Shown here piece by piece: positions 25,701 through 37,199 of a stretch of DNA of 64,000 nt. Origin of the DNA: Scleroderma bovista (Eukaryota; Basidiomycota; Agaricomycetes; Boletales; Sclerodermataceae); NCBI GenBank assembly GCA_037178675.1, contig JAYMGJ010000051.1, positions 46,863 through 110,862 of the forward strand, given 5' to 3'. The position numbers and the translations under genes are program-made. Positions within the stretch are counted from its first letter, which is position 1. Each line of letters starts with the position of its first letter. The notes under the pieces are model-generated. The model worked only from the letters and a program-made list of their open reading frames with translations, made no database searches and had not been told where the DNA came from.

Positions 25701-26191
25701 CAGACACAGGTTATGCCATCATGGGATTCACCCTATTCGTATGCGACGTCCCAGTCTGCGCCTGTGGTGCCTCTCCCGTTGATGCAACACTCCGTCGCGC
25801 AAATACGACCACAGGGAAGCTCATGGCTAGCCAATACATCCGATCCGTACCAGTCGACTAATCTTCCAGGTCTGAGCACTCACCTCCATCCCCAGGTGTA
25901 CCACCCGCAAATGCAACACTTCGACCAGCCCCGAGCGTTCCGCCGCTGGTATCGTCTACTGTTCCTGCTTCTTACTACGAGCCTGGCAGCATTCATGCTC
26001 ACCATCATCAGAACTCGCTCCCGTCTTTGCACCAATACCACGATCCCGCGCAGCAACTTCCGCCTATCGCACTTGCTCCGCCCGAACTTGCCCAACTTGG
26101 TCTCGTTGCGCAGGAGTCGAGGCTCGACCAGCAGTGGACGTCGTTCATGCGGCAGTCTGGGTGTTTTGAAGATTTCCGGTACAAGCCTTAA
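22706..26191 (+). CDS. Zn2Cys6 fungal-specific transcription factor
   Basis: A nuclear, sequence-specific regulator with a binuclear zinc cluster. The cluster is spread over three exons: CAECRR, then LKIKCDKQIPCQSCQ, then RRGCAALCPN, all six cysteines present. Next comes the basidiomycete signature GSLATGQGTR joined to FVLAATEHLHRRIARMGERI, which leads into a short coiled coil (IRQLEDALGELHSQH) for dimerisation. A long middle region follows (about 23.7-25.4 kb) of the fungal-specific transcription-factor type, with GQETSMETTWSLVSLAAHL and VERRRVLFWDLFVAD as recognisable pieces. The C-terminal third is Gln/Ser/Pro/His-rich and ends QQWTSFMRQSGCFEDFRYKP. The frame changes between about 25739 and 25920. 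The change can be met by an intron from 25739 to 25881, by an unusually short intron, or by an indel. The start is the ATG at 22706. The target genes cannot be read from sequence. Confidence 0.88.
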
Positions 26192-28531
26192 TCGCATCCA
26201 CCGTTTCTTGCTTATGGATCCTGAGCGATGAAGATTGTTATTTTTTAATGGCTCAATCCATTTTGTCACCCATGAAGGCTGTTAGTTTCCTTTTGTATTC
26301 AAACTTACCTGTCGTTGTGTTTATGCTATTAATTCCTTCCGCCGACTAGAACCCCACCTTTGCTCTCTTCTTGGCACTGTATCTATCTGACGTTCCCATT
26401 AATGTACTCAATAGGTTGTGTTATCTAAAGCTTGTATCGTTTTGGGCAGCTAGCCCCTATTTTTATATGTGAAATGGTGTCTTACTTTGGAGCTCGGCAA
26501 GGTCTGCCTTGAGCCTGTGGTAAATGCAGCAAAACGTGACGATCGGGAAAAATAAGGTTAGCTTTCATCAAGGAAAGACTCTGATCACATTCGAGGCTCC
26601 CGTTTGTAAAATTTGGTAATGGAACAGTATAACGAAGTCCAGAGTGGTTAGCTTGTGAGTACTTGAGTTCCCATGGTACCATCGATCGATCATGGGATGC
26701 ATCGTGGCACCCAGAAGATGGTCGATAGATAGAATATAGATATATTTTGTGTAGTATGGTGAATCTTAGACCCAATAGGCTATGAATCACATCACATGTT
26801 CAGCCAGGCGTGTGACTGGTCAATATTTCGAAAGGACTGTTCTTGGGCGCTTGAGCTTGACATTCATCCACATGGAGTCAGTCAGGGATATCAGCCAAGT
26901 CGTAATTCTACTAAAGTACGTCGATCGCTTGCAGGCTTAAACCAGGTTGATTTTACAACCAGCTCTCGTGCCATACCATAACTTACTCCATTGCTCCACA
27001 GTTCCATTACTTCGATCGGGTACCACCCCTGTCAGGGTAGTATACAAAGTCAGGGTCCATCAACTCGCTTTCAGCCTCCTCAGAGCTCTGAGCCTTCCGA
27101 GGTTCACATCGCTCCCTGTCCACCAGGAATTCACGTTTGTCGACTCAGTCGCACGTGAAATAGGTTCATGAGTTACAGGCTAGTCACATTGACTGGAGGT
27201 ATGGGCTACCTCACTCCCATGCTAGTATATCCATGAACAGAGAGGGACACGGTTAAGCAACAGCTGTTAATGAGACTGGGTTCTATCTGCAACCACAGAG
27301 GTCAACTTTCTGGTGGAACTCACAGCCTGTTCTCATTCTGTGGCCAGAATGCAATATCCAACCAAGTAATTTGGGCTGTGCGACGTTTCTTCGGCGATTC
27401 CTTTCTGGATGATGATCAGGGTGGTACTTGGCTGCGGGCACAGTACGTGCCTCCTTCAATCGCAATCGCTGCGGTTGTCAGCTGGTCGGACTGCAATTGT
27501 CAGACATACCAAACACTTGGAGTGGTTTCTCTGCTTTGGACTCTCGATCGAGTTGGAGCTACGCCTACCCATGTACCCTTTCGTGATGATGAGCGTGCTC
27601 CGAGGTTTGTGGCACCTGTGTTTCCACACTTGACAGTTCATTTGATATGTGGAGAAGACCTCTACAAATTCCCTTCGCGGTTGACCACTCCACAGGGCGG
27701 ATCAGCCCTTTACTGCTAGAATTGAGGCCCTTCATATATCTGAGTTGGACAGATCGCTGCAGTCGTCTGGAAGTCGCACTAGGGTATTACATTTAATCTG
27801 CATGACCTGGAATGAACTACGTCAGTCTCAGAACACCAAAGTTAAAGCATCTTCTCGTCCTGCTCATAGCTTAGTATATGATGCCTTGATCAGTTAAAAA
27901 AAATCTTTGTACCACCCACAGATGCCGTTCCATGGACATCGGAAACTGTTCCGTCTTCGTATACTTGCCAACTCCCAGCGTCATCCATCCTCGAGGGGCA
28001 CTGTTTGACTCCGGTCAAAAAGAAATGCCTCGGCACCAAACATGAGCAAGTACAACATCTACTGCACCATTCCTACTAGAACACATTGAAAGTGGCTTTG
28101 CGAGGCTATGCCTGCAGTCAGTACTCATTAAAATAGCTATCCGGCTACCTTGGAGCTCGCGCACTAGTGACAACGACTGGTGATATCTCCCCAATGAAGA
28201 TAAGAGAGGGGATGGGGTACCAGTCGACCAAGGTGATAACGGTGGATTCTACGAAATGTTCGTAGGCAACTCAAGGGAGAGGATAGGCACAGGGCTTACC
28301 TGATCAATATTATATTTTCATATAGGTGTCTGGATGGATCGTCTGGGTTAGACATGATATGTAAATGCATACCCGGCGCCCGTCGCAATACATCATAGTG
28401 AAGTGATACCTTAATAAGACTCCGAGGCATTCAAGAACCAGTGCCCAGGACTGATTGGACACAGTCACGAAAAATGTTCCGTGCGTTGAAGTGGTGTTAG
28501 AATATGCCGTGCCAGCGCCGAGGACAATCAT
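26192..28531. other. Gene-poor intergenic region
   Basis: About 2.3 kb without a supportable gene. One plus-strand frame of 149 codons (27270-27719) lacks an ATG context, recognisable domain or flanking exons, and may be a relic. The region is otherwise unique sequence leading into repeat-derived DNA. Confidence 0.45.
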
Positions 28532-28642
28532 CACCTTGCTTGGGCAAGGTCCTATGGCCCCCAAAAAATCGTGAGAACGCGCCCCCTATACTACCGGCAG
28601 TCGCCGCCTAAAGGCAAAATAACATTACCTTGCTTGGCAAGG
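28532..28642 (-). mobile_element. Helitron-like 3' terminal fragment with hairpin
   Basis: The first ~85 bases (28532-28615) match 42628-42715 closely, including the terminal hairpin CCTTGC..GCAAGG, an A-run, and the block containing TATACTACC and GCCTAAAGGC. In both places the hairpin ends with ..CAAGGTG on the minus strand and is followed by AT, while the sequence beyond differs. That defines a shared element end. A second hairpin of the same type lies at 28627-28642. The longer copy at 42628 contains Pif1-helicase remnants, hence the Helitron assignment. Confidence 0.55.
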
Positions 28643-29700
28643 TCAATCTCAACCCAATATTCGTGAGGAAGTGCAGCCCCTGTCGTGTCGCAAAAACCAG
28701 AGCCGAATGTTGTAGTACAAGGTTTTAATCGAGCACGGTGACCTTGGACGTTCACCCCTCGCCCTGCGCCCACCTCGATGACAGCACACTTGTTGCGACG
28801 CGTACCCAAAGAAATTCTCAGGAAACACGCTCAGGCCGTCTATTTGTCTTTACTTACTATATTCTTTCGTGTGTCCAGTAATACAACGGGTCATAGCAGC
28901 TGTCAATTCACCTACAACCGCCATGATGACGACTACCGCCGCCGCCACCAGTCCACCACCACCAAAGACGGCAAGGACGAGGACGACTATCTGCATCCCA
29001 CAGAAGCACAGCCACAACCACGGCTTCGACCACCTATGTATGTACCTGCCGCATGCAGAAGCATGACAATGGTAACGACACCCGCCTGCAGCCCACAGAG
29101 GTACAACAACAACAGCAACGGCTGCCTACAGCCACCCCATGGTGATGCCCATCATTTGCAGCCGAACGACGATAACATTAATGATGTCCACATACGGCCA
29201 CTGCCCATGGAACATCGAAAATGACATCTACTACCTGCCATGTATAGAGGTGCATCAACGACAACGATGCCCACGAACGGCCACTGCAGCCATGGAACAT
29301 CAACAACATCTATCTACTGCCCACTGAGACACACCGACGACACCTGCTTGCAGCACCGTATAGCCACTGCCGATGGGGAACATCGCGTGAACCAGTGACA
29401 TCACCACCACAACCACCCGTGTAGCCAGCGCCACGCCAACATTACTACCACTGCCTTGCAACTGGCAGCGCAACGATGTCATCGGCGGTCACCACCACCC
29501 CACTGGGGACGACGATAACGACAGTCACAACGACGGCTATTACCACCAGGCAGCGATACACCAATGACATGACCTCTTCCATCTCCACCACGCAGTCAGC
29601 AGCACGACGACAGACGGCGACGGCAACCCTTGCTGCCTGCCTTCCCTGCGAGCAAACCCGCAGGTATCCGACTACCTAGTACCAACCTAGGCCCAACCCA
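28643..29700. repeat. Degenerate triplet-rich, minisatellite-like DNA
   Basis: From about 28890 the sequence is rich in CAC, ACG and GAC triplets, with loosely repeated phrases such as GGCCACTGC and CATGGAACATC near 29195, 29280 and 29345. Open frames on both strands result from base composition and show no domains. No gene is claimed. The 28643-28809 part carries a frame on the minus strand that may belong to the neighbouring mobile element. Confidence 0.5.
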
Positions 29701-30267
29701 CAGCTGACCCACACCAACCAACTTAGCCCGGGGTGTCGAAGGGTATATTAGCATATCATTACATGCACTATGTATACTATTCATAATATATCTAGTGAAC
29801 TAGCTACATGCATGTCGTAGGTGGAGTGGTGGTGTCATCCTAGATGGGGAGAAAGGGGGGGAGTGAGCTCGACCAAGCAAGGTGGCTGCTGGCGCCAGCC
29901 AGCACTTCCCCAAGTTTACAAGCTGACAAAGTAGCGAAACAAGGACGCTACCAAACCCAACTGTAGCGTGATGCAAGGCGCTGAATAATTCTGGCCCTAG
30001 TCAGTACAAGCTACTGATTAGCGTTTCATGACACTCGGGGAGAGCTGGGAACACGTCACAGCATTATAGTGATCACACCAATAGCGCTTTTCTGGACTAA
30101 GTAGGTACGGTGCGAAAAATAACTGGAGATGCAAGTATACGATTAACTTCCAAATACCCGCTGAGAGATGCAGTTTCCCAAGCGGAAGATAGCACACAGG
30201 CCACACCGTGTGTCATGTTCCTTGGTCTGAACGACGATGAGAACATAAAATCTGAAGATTTCGATGG

Positions 30268-30806
30268 CTAACCCGCTGTGCGTTGTGAATTGATTTTACT
30301 ATCCCTCATAAGGTGCACAAGAACGCCCCCCTCTATGCTCGCCTCCCATAGTTCAACTTTGGCACACTCGAGTTCTGCAACCAACTGCCGTTGCCGTTCT
30401 CGTGCATTTTTGAGAATTTCGTCTCGAGGCGGTAAGGGTCCGCCATTGGCATTCCTATTCGCCGTGTTCGATCGTGAGCTGGCGACAGACCTCTTTTGGT
30501 ATTTCTTTTTATTTACTGTGCTCCTCTGGGAACATTGCGGACTGGCTTCGCCAACCGCGTCGAAGTCGTTGGCTTGTGGTGCACCAACTACCACATTCGA
30601 GGCGACAGGAGTCGAATAGGAAAGAATGTGAGAACCAGGAAGCGCAATGGTGCTGACATTTCTTTCAAATGAATCTATTTGAAGCTCATGAGTGAGAGTT
30701 TACCCAAATTATGGCACGTAGGTCCGGAGAACTTACCTTGGACTGGAGAAGGCGGCGGCGAACCAAAAAGTGAATCGTTGTCCTCTTCATCGGCAGTCGA
30801 TGACAT
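30268..30806 (-). CDS. Small acidic-start, coiled-coil protein of unknown function
   Basis: Two exons, 30806-30737 and 30674-30268, sum to 477 bases, 158 residues. The start MSSTADEEDNDSLFGSPPPS is a typical acidic, Ser/Pro-rich fungal N-terminus. The second exon contains a Ser/Asn-rich, basic middle and then a helix running from PPRDEILKNARERQRQLV into ELECAKVELWEASIEGGVLV, which looks like a short coiled coil. This pattern is familiar from uncharacterised Agaricomycete proteins, but I cannot name it. There is no signal peptide, membrane segment or catalytic motif. It is divergently arranged with the permease at 31177, sharing about 370 bases of upstream sequence. A basic helix followed by a coiled coil could mean DNA or protein binding; this is a guess. 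Confidence 0.7.
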
Positions 30807-31176
30807 TTGGGACACCAAGCCAACCCTGCGTGAGTTGGTTTACATTCAAAAGACTTGCTACGCTCGACTTAGGATTTTTGTTTACACGTGGAGTAATAGT
30901 CGTACACTTATCCAAATATAGTCTGTCAACCGATAAATGGATGGTCCAGTTTTCTGGAGTCCCATCATGCTCTAAACAAAAATCCCAGGTCAAGCGTAGC
31001 CACAAGCAGTCTAACGTTTTGCATGCACGTATATCACCGACCATTCTATAAGCGCCATCGTCCATAAAAGGTTTCCGATTATCTGGGACGTCCTAAGGAG
31101 TCGCTTCCCTAATCTCGACGCCCCAGATATCCAGAACGTGACTACAGCCTTCCCCTACCATTGGGAACAGTTAGAC
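30807..31176. promoter_or_regulatory. Shared divergent promoter region
   Basis: The 370 bases between the starts of the small unknown gene (-) and the amino-acid permease (+) must hold both promoters. I see no strong TATA box or known operator. Confidence 0.4.
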
Positions 31177-33461
31177 ATGACATTGCATTCAATGAAACTG
31201 GAGTCTCAGCCTTTACTTCAGCAATGGACGCCTGGCGCCAGTGGAGCGTATGGCCATATAACTCACGCTAGTGACGGAGACGACTCCGAAGCAAGTGTAT
31301 CAGCAGTCTCAAGGAATGATATATCGATCCACGCTCAACTGTCAGTCGTCACGATTTATCTCTTACTGGTCCTCACTTAGCTAATGCTATCAGAGTTACG
31401 AATGGTGCAGGACGGCAACTGGGCACGTTTTTCCTTTGATCCTATCACCCATTCGGTGCTAACATTATATTTCAGGCACGTGGAGCGCTGTTTCGCTCAT
31501 CTTTAATGCAATAATTGGTTCAAGGTCAGTCATCTCGCATTCAAACGGTCACAAATCCTACACGACAGTGGCTGGTACAGTATTTTTTCGGCACCAAGTG
31601 TCATTCTCAGATCAAGCGGGAGTGTGGGGATTACCTTTGTGGTGTGGATCATTGGTGCTCTGGTCTCAGCTGCAGGCACTGCCGTGTTCATCGAGCTCGG
31701 GACGGTGATAGACCTCGCTACAGCTATCGACTCTCTAATCTGAAGCCAGTGTAGGGCTTGCCAACCAATGGCGGGGACAAGACGTACTTGGAATATATAT
31801 ATCGCCGCCCAGCATTCATGGTGTCCTGCGTATATGCATCACATGGAATCCTGTTGGTGAGAAATGCATGGCGCATCTCCCATACGGTCCTTCATCCACC
31901 CATAGAGACATATAGCATTTGCCGGCGTTGCTTTTGGAGAATGTATGCTTATCATCAATTCCGGGTCCAAACCGTTTAATATGTTCTCTATAGATACTAT
32001 CCATGCAGTGGGGTTCGATCCAACCGACTCAAATGTCCGCATTGTCGCATGCTTGTGTATTACCTTGTGCTGTGCTGTTCATGGCGTCTTCCCCGGACTT
32101 GGTGTCAAGCTTCAGGATACACTTGGTTTATTCAAGTTTGGCATTCTTTTACTGATTGCGGTCTCGGGACTTTTTAGCTTAGTTGGTATGCCTGGGTTCT
32201 CTGTAGGACAACTATACGAACAACCTTGTAACTTCACATGGACCTCGTTTTGGGAAGGATCAAATATAAGTGCTAATGCACTCATAAACGGCATACATTT
32301 TGGGACCTGGTGAGCTTGTAAATGCTGGTTGGTATGTATGTGATAAAAGCTGAAGGTTGTGCCATAGGTCCTATGTTGGGTACTCGAATGCCAACTTCGC
32401 ACTCGCTGAGTTCCGAGATCCCATTCGCACGATCAAACATGCGGCCCCATTCGCCGTCTTCTTGGTCACATTTGTGTATATCTTTGTCAACATTGCGTTC
32501 TATGCAGTAGTGTCGAAGTCCGACATATTAAACAGCAGGACTATTACTGCGTGAGTTGAAAATGTGCAATAGATGGTCCCCTGCATTATATGAATCTCAC
32601 AGGGCTTTGTTCTTCCGTAATCTTTATGGTCCAGCAACTGAGCAAGTGTGTAATTTTTACGTTCAAGTATTACTGTACTCATGGATATGCGCACAGATCC
32701 TCAGTGCATTGATTGCTCTCTCGATCTTGGGGAACATGCTTGCACTTTCGTTTGCTCGTGGACTAAGTGTGTCACTCACAACTAGTTATCTATGTTTCTC
32801 ACCTTACTTGTAGTGATCCAGGAGATTGGGCGTGAGGGTGTTCTACCATATTCATCCTTTGTGGCCAACAATCAGCCATTTCGTACACCCATCTCTGGTT
32901 TCTTCATACTATGTCTGATTTCTGTCCTCACTGTGCTATTGGCACCTGTAGGAGATGCATATAGCTTCATTGTGAATTGTATGCCTAGGCTCTTCAATAT
33001 TCTTTATTGTGTTTTTAATAATATCTTTAACAGCTATGGCTTACAGTGTAGCTACGGTCAACTTGTTCATCTCTGGTGGCCTCCTGCTCTTGTACAGTCG
33101 ACCTTATCAAACCTACAATTGGAATCCACCATTCCGAGCCCCAATGTCCATTGTTGTGTTCTTCTTCATCTCCAATGCATTCCTTCTCATTGTTCCAATG
33201 ATTCCTTCATCCCCTGGGCATGAAATATATCAGCACTTACCCTACTATGTGAGTAAAATTGGCTAAATTGATGCACCTCGAATTCATAGCTTTCAGTCTC
33301 ACATTGTCATGGCACTTTTTGTTGGGCTCCTCGGTTTCAGCTACTGGTTTATTTGTTTCAGGTGGATCCCTGGAAGCAATGGATACTGGCTACGACAGGA
33401 TGTGGTTACAGAGAATGGTTATTCACACAAGATCTTTAGACGAGTGCCGAAACACAGGTGA
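31177..33461 (+). CDS. Amino-acid permease, MUP1/LAT-like (APC superfamily)
   Basis: A plasma-membrane amino-acid importer of the APC superfamily with about twelve membrane helices. Exons were traced from 31177 to the TGA at 33459-33461. The first helix carries the APC unwound motif as IIGSSIFSAPSVILRSSG. Next come ITFVVWIIGALVSAAGTAVF, GLPTNGGDKTYLEYIYRRP (typical of fungal MUP1-like members), GVAFGECMLIINSG, LGLFKFGILLLIAVSGLFSL and the central YSNANFALAEFRDPIRTIKH. The C-terminal part is EIGREGVLPYSSF, PFRTPISGFFILCLISVLTV and YQTYNWNPPFRAP. The tail ends FRRVPKHR. Its Gly-Thr-Gly motif is altered to Gly-Ser-Ser. Joining the N-terminal exon to GTWSAVSLIFNAI near 31404-31476 requires either an early GT donor or a GC-AG intron. 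Methionine is a likely substrate by analogy, but not shown. Confidence 0.85.
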
Positions 33462-34562
33462 AGAGCATGTATTGAGACTAGGAGCGATATCACTTTACAC
33501 ACATGTATGACCTGGTCACCCCAAATGCTATGGGAAGTCGGAGCAGTCTGGCTTCGATGTACAGCCGAATATCCCTTTCAGTGGATCGGCATCATCCAGA
33601 GATCGGATAGCCCTGACTAACACCATATACTGGCTGCATCGTGGTCATGTCACACAGGGTAAGAAATAGGCGAGACGATGTACATGGTTTCATCAATGCC
33701 AAGACGTGGAGGATATCCTCCCAGCTAGTGTCATCTCCACTTTCCCATCGATGTCACCTACATGGTTTCTTAGCGTTAGAAGCGGCCTTCGACAATTCCT
33801 CCGGTAGGATTCCCAGCAATGACCTGACACTAGACAGCCAGATTCCAGAATCATTGGCAAAAGTAAGACAGTCGTTTCTTACTGTGCTTGCTTCAATAAC
33901 CAATATCCTATACGGTTCTGGCTGCTGAAGCACTGATCCCGACGCCATCTAACCTACATTCGACATGTGATAAGTCGCCATGAAGCCTGTAGTCTGCCTG
34001 AGACAAACCGAAGTCTTGAACATATTCCCTGAGGAAGTCCTCATCGCGTCATTTGTCTGGGCTGGATCCCCACCACGAACTTTCCCGGAGTCCACCAAGT
34101 TGAAGCATGCACGTCACTCGAACACCAGCAACTCCGCTCCCGTTGCCGTGAAAACCGAGCACGAGTAAGAACCATTGGCACCAAGAAGTGGGAAATGCAG
34201 ACTTTCACACTTCTATTGCGCGCAGACGTCATTCATCCTCAAACACGTACGCCTGTCAAGCGGCTTCAAGACTCTGACCTTGCCTTCCTCTGTGCGAAAC
34301 CTGTCTCTGCATCCGTCCAAGACTTATTCTCTTGTTTGATTGCTCGCCTCGCGATGGTCTATTCAGTGCGTTGCCACAGACACATGCTGGGCCGGGCCTT
34401 GCACTGACATCCATTTAGCACGACGCTCGACTGACTGAGCACTAATCGGACAACGCAAGTTTGGGTGAAAGATCGGTTCAGATCGGCGGAGGAGGGTATC
34501 CATCTAGGCACGGACAAGGTGAGACAGACAGTCGCAGGTTGATGCGGCTAAAAGAAGTCAAG
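33462..34562. other. Intergenic, no gene recognised
   Basis: About 1.1 kb between the permease 3' end and the start of the duplicated F-box block. Short frames without motifs; nothing further to report. Confidence 0.5.
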
Positions 34563-36989
34563 TAGTCAATCCACATTACTGCCGCCCTACTTTCGAAGAC
34601 ATTAATAACCTATAGGTAGTATTACAGTGAGATCATCTCAAGCATTTATTAACATTTCATATATAGGTGTACGAGAGAGAATGGTCCTTCAATATCCCAA
34701 AGACTCTACTGTGCACAGAGTCATCCCTTCATCAGCATCCAAACTCCCGGGTATAGCATCGTCAGTTTGGCTTCTGAAGAGAGGTGAGTTCCTGTGCGAT
34801 GCAGCTACACTTCTCCACGCCGATCTGCCCTTCGTATACGGAGCCACTGTGATAACCTCCAGGCATGGAAGTAATCCGGAGAGAATCCTTGCCAGCCTCT
34901 TTCGTGACGTAACAGCCGAATTGCACACACTCAGGTAACGGACGCTATGATTGCGTACGACGTGTCCTTTCTTGCGCCTTGATAAGTATTTGAACTGACT
35001 CCGTTCTCTGGCATCGAACTTCATGCAAATATGCTCAAGCTTCGAGCAGCCCTCCACAAGATCCACGAGAGCTCGAAGGGTAAATGCTGTTCGTGGCGCT
35101 AAGAATGGTTTATCTTGTGATTTGTCGAGCACGTAGAACCGTTCAAGGTGTGGCAACCCCTTGGTCAACGAGACAAGATCATCATCGTTCCATGGCTCTT
35201 GCACAACATGAGCATGCAATGTGATGCTCAAAACCTGAAGGTTCCGATACGGGTAAAGTTTGTGGACGTCGGTGGGGAGATGAATGTGTTGTCGCAGACA
35301 GAGGGATTGGAGTTGGCGGCAATGATAAGGAATGAGGTCAAGTACCTGAATTTCTGATGAATCGTCAGGGCTGATAATTTCGGCAGAGAAAGTGGTGAGT
35401 TTGTCAAAATTGCTGCAGCGCAACAACTCTGCGATGGAGAGGTGTGTTGCCCTTATATTCAGGACTTTGAGCTGCGAAAAGAATGCACCCTCTTTATGGT
35501 GTGGGATGTCTGGCGGAGTTCCCGGGAGTTCAACCGAGAGTTCCTTTAGTGCAGGTAGCTGCCCGAGGTGCCAGAGGACATCCCAGGACCACAAATCACC
35601 ACAAAATGATTCCAATGAAGTGAGTTGGGGTACTGTCTCGCGAAGTGTGAGCTCTTGCAGATCTCCAGCTTTCAAATCCCATGAATTTCCACTAATTTTT
35701 AGCTTGCGGATGCCCTTGATGGCTGGCAAGTCAGGGACGATGAATGGAACAAGATCATGGTGCATGGCAAGCATGGTAGGGCCTAGTTGTATCAAGTCTC
35801 TGAACCAACGCACCATCTTATTTTGTTTATCCTTGGTGAGCCATTCGAAGTAGTAAATCGCTGCATTGTCAAATAATGTCAGTGAACACAAGTTTGGGAA
35901 AAGATGTATTGGGTGCTGATTCAAGAGATGAGCAAGGTGCCTAACATCACTGGAACCGAAGGGTGTGTAAGACCCATTCATGACAAGATGCAAGTTGCGC
36001 ACACGAGTCGAAAATCGTCTGAAAGTCGTCCAGTCGGCATCATTGGGCGGACGGACGAACTTCACTTTCTGGCGGTCGCAAACAGGGAACGTGAGGGGAG
36101 TGCTCAGTCAAAGTTTGGCGATCGGACTTACCGTGTACCATCCGCTCCCTGAACGCTTCACACAAGGTAACTGGATGAATATTGGAAGCAAGTCCGTAAG
36201 GGTCTCCCAAATCAGATCCGTAGCAGGCCCACTGAGCGTGCGGCACGTCCTCGAAAGCGCATATAGGGTAGCGGGGTTGTTGATGTAGGCGAATATGTGA
36301 CGGAGGACTTCGTCGATTTCCAAACAGTGATGCATGGTGCTGAGGGAATATGGATAGGGGAAATTCACGCACGGTATAAGTGTTCGGGGCATAGGAGGTA
36401 ATGTTAGGGTGAATTGAGTCACTAATACTGGTTACCGGGTCCTTGAGTCGGGAAAGAAGGTAATAATAGCACGTGGAAAAGGGGGGACGGGGGAGGCGTA
36501 CCGCAGGACAATGTATCCAGACTAACTGACATGACGTACCAGTTCAAAGTTGCCGACCAGGTGTAATAAGCACGCTGGCTTTACCTGAGTCTGGATTAGA
36601 TGTCAGCATATAGTACTGTCTGTGACTCTACTGAGTACTAGTAACTACTCAGTATTTCGGCGTAACGGTTAAGTGGACAGACCGTCTTACCCTCTGACAT
36701 GCTTGATCCAGTGACGTGTTATGGGACGCTAGACGTCCCACTACTTAGCTTTCATTGCCTCGTGGCCGCCACCATCACCACCCAAATCGATCCCAGCCTG
36801 AACTTATAACTCACTGATGTTAATCCACACTTACATACACCCTCCCAGATTATCTCGCCACCATTGTCCGAAATGTCGAAAAAGGTATAAGTAGTAGTAC
36901 GTACTATACTGCTAAAGAACGCCATAATAGTGTCCAGAAAGTTTGTTGCACTGAATCAGTTATGTGAAAGCACTTGCAAGTTGCAAAGG
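34563..36989. repeat. Segmental duplication, copy A (left part)
   Basis: This block, containing an F-box gene and its upstream spacer, is repeated at 44794-47190. Similarity begins near 34563 (44794 in copy B), runs through the gene including its intron, and continues upstream of the gene to the retrotransposon insertion at 36990. It resumes at 42549. Retention of intron and flanks shows DNA-level duplication, not retroposition. Confidence 0.85.
34689..36335 (-). CDS. F-box / leucine-rich-repeat-like protein, copy A
   Basis: Two exons, 36335-36132 and 36068-34689, total 1584 bases, 527 residues. The N-terminus (MHHCLEIDEVLRHIFAYI, then ALSRTCRTLSGPATDLIWE) is the Agaricomycete form of the F-box, which binds Skp1 in SCF ubiquitin ligases. 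The remainder is a degenerate leucine-rich array (for example KLKISGNSWDLKAGDLQELT and LPALKELSVELPGTPP) that would select the substrate. Compared with copy B at 44936-46584 the protein is almost the same length, with scattered substitutions concentrated near residues 90-140 and in the C-terminal third. Large, fast-evolving families of this kind are typical of mushrooms. The 5' flank has been hit by a retrotransposon about 650 bases from the start codon, which could affect expression. Individual substrates are unknown. Confidence 0.88.
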
Positions 36990-37133
36990 TTGTGGGTCTG
37001 TTATGTAAGAAGGCACGACTGGATTGACAGAGCGTAGTCTTTGGGCTTGCGGTGGCTGTACCGCTGCAGCCTCTTTCTCTCTCTTTCTCTCCTTCTCGTG
37101 CCCCGCCACTGGACCTCCGGTCGTTTTATTTCA
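36990..37133 (+). repeat. Retrotransposon repeat A1
   Basis: The left-terminal 144 bases are identical by eye to 42081-42224. The sequence contains a CT-rich tract before the Gag start and probably includes the element's promoter. Confidence 0.9.
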
Positions 37134-37199
37134 TTCTTCTAGCTTCGTTGTCACTCCTTACTCTTCCCTACTTCGTATCGTTAGTCACCGACAACACCA

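Noticed and set aside
27270..27719. 149-codon plus-strand frame in the gene-poor region
   Set aside because: No recognisable domain, no plausible neighbouring exons, and codon pattern not distinct from background.
28890..29680. Thr/His-rich open frames
   Set aside because: Produced by CAC/ACG/GAC triplet repeats on all frames; no start context or domain.
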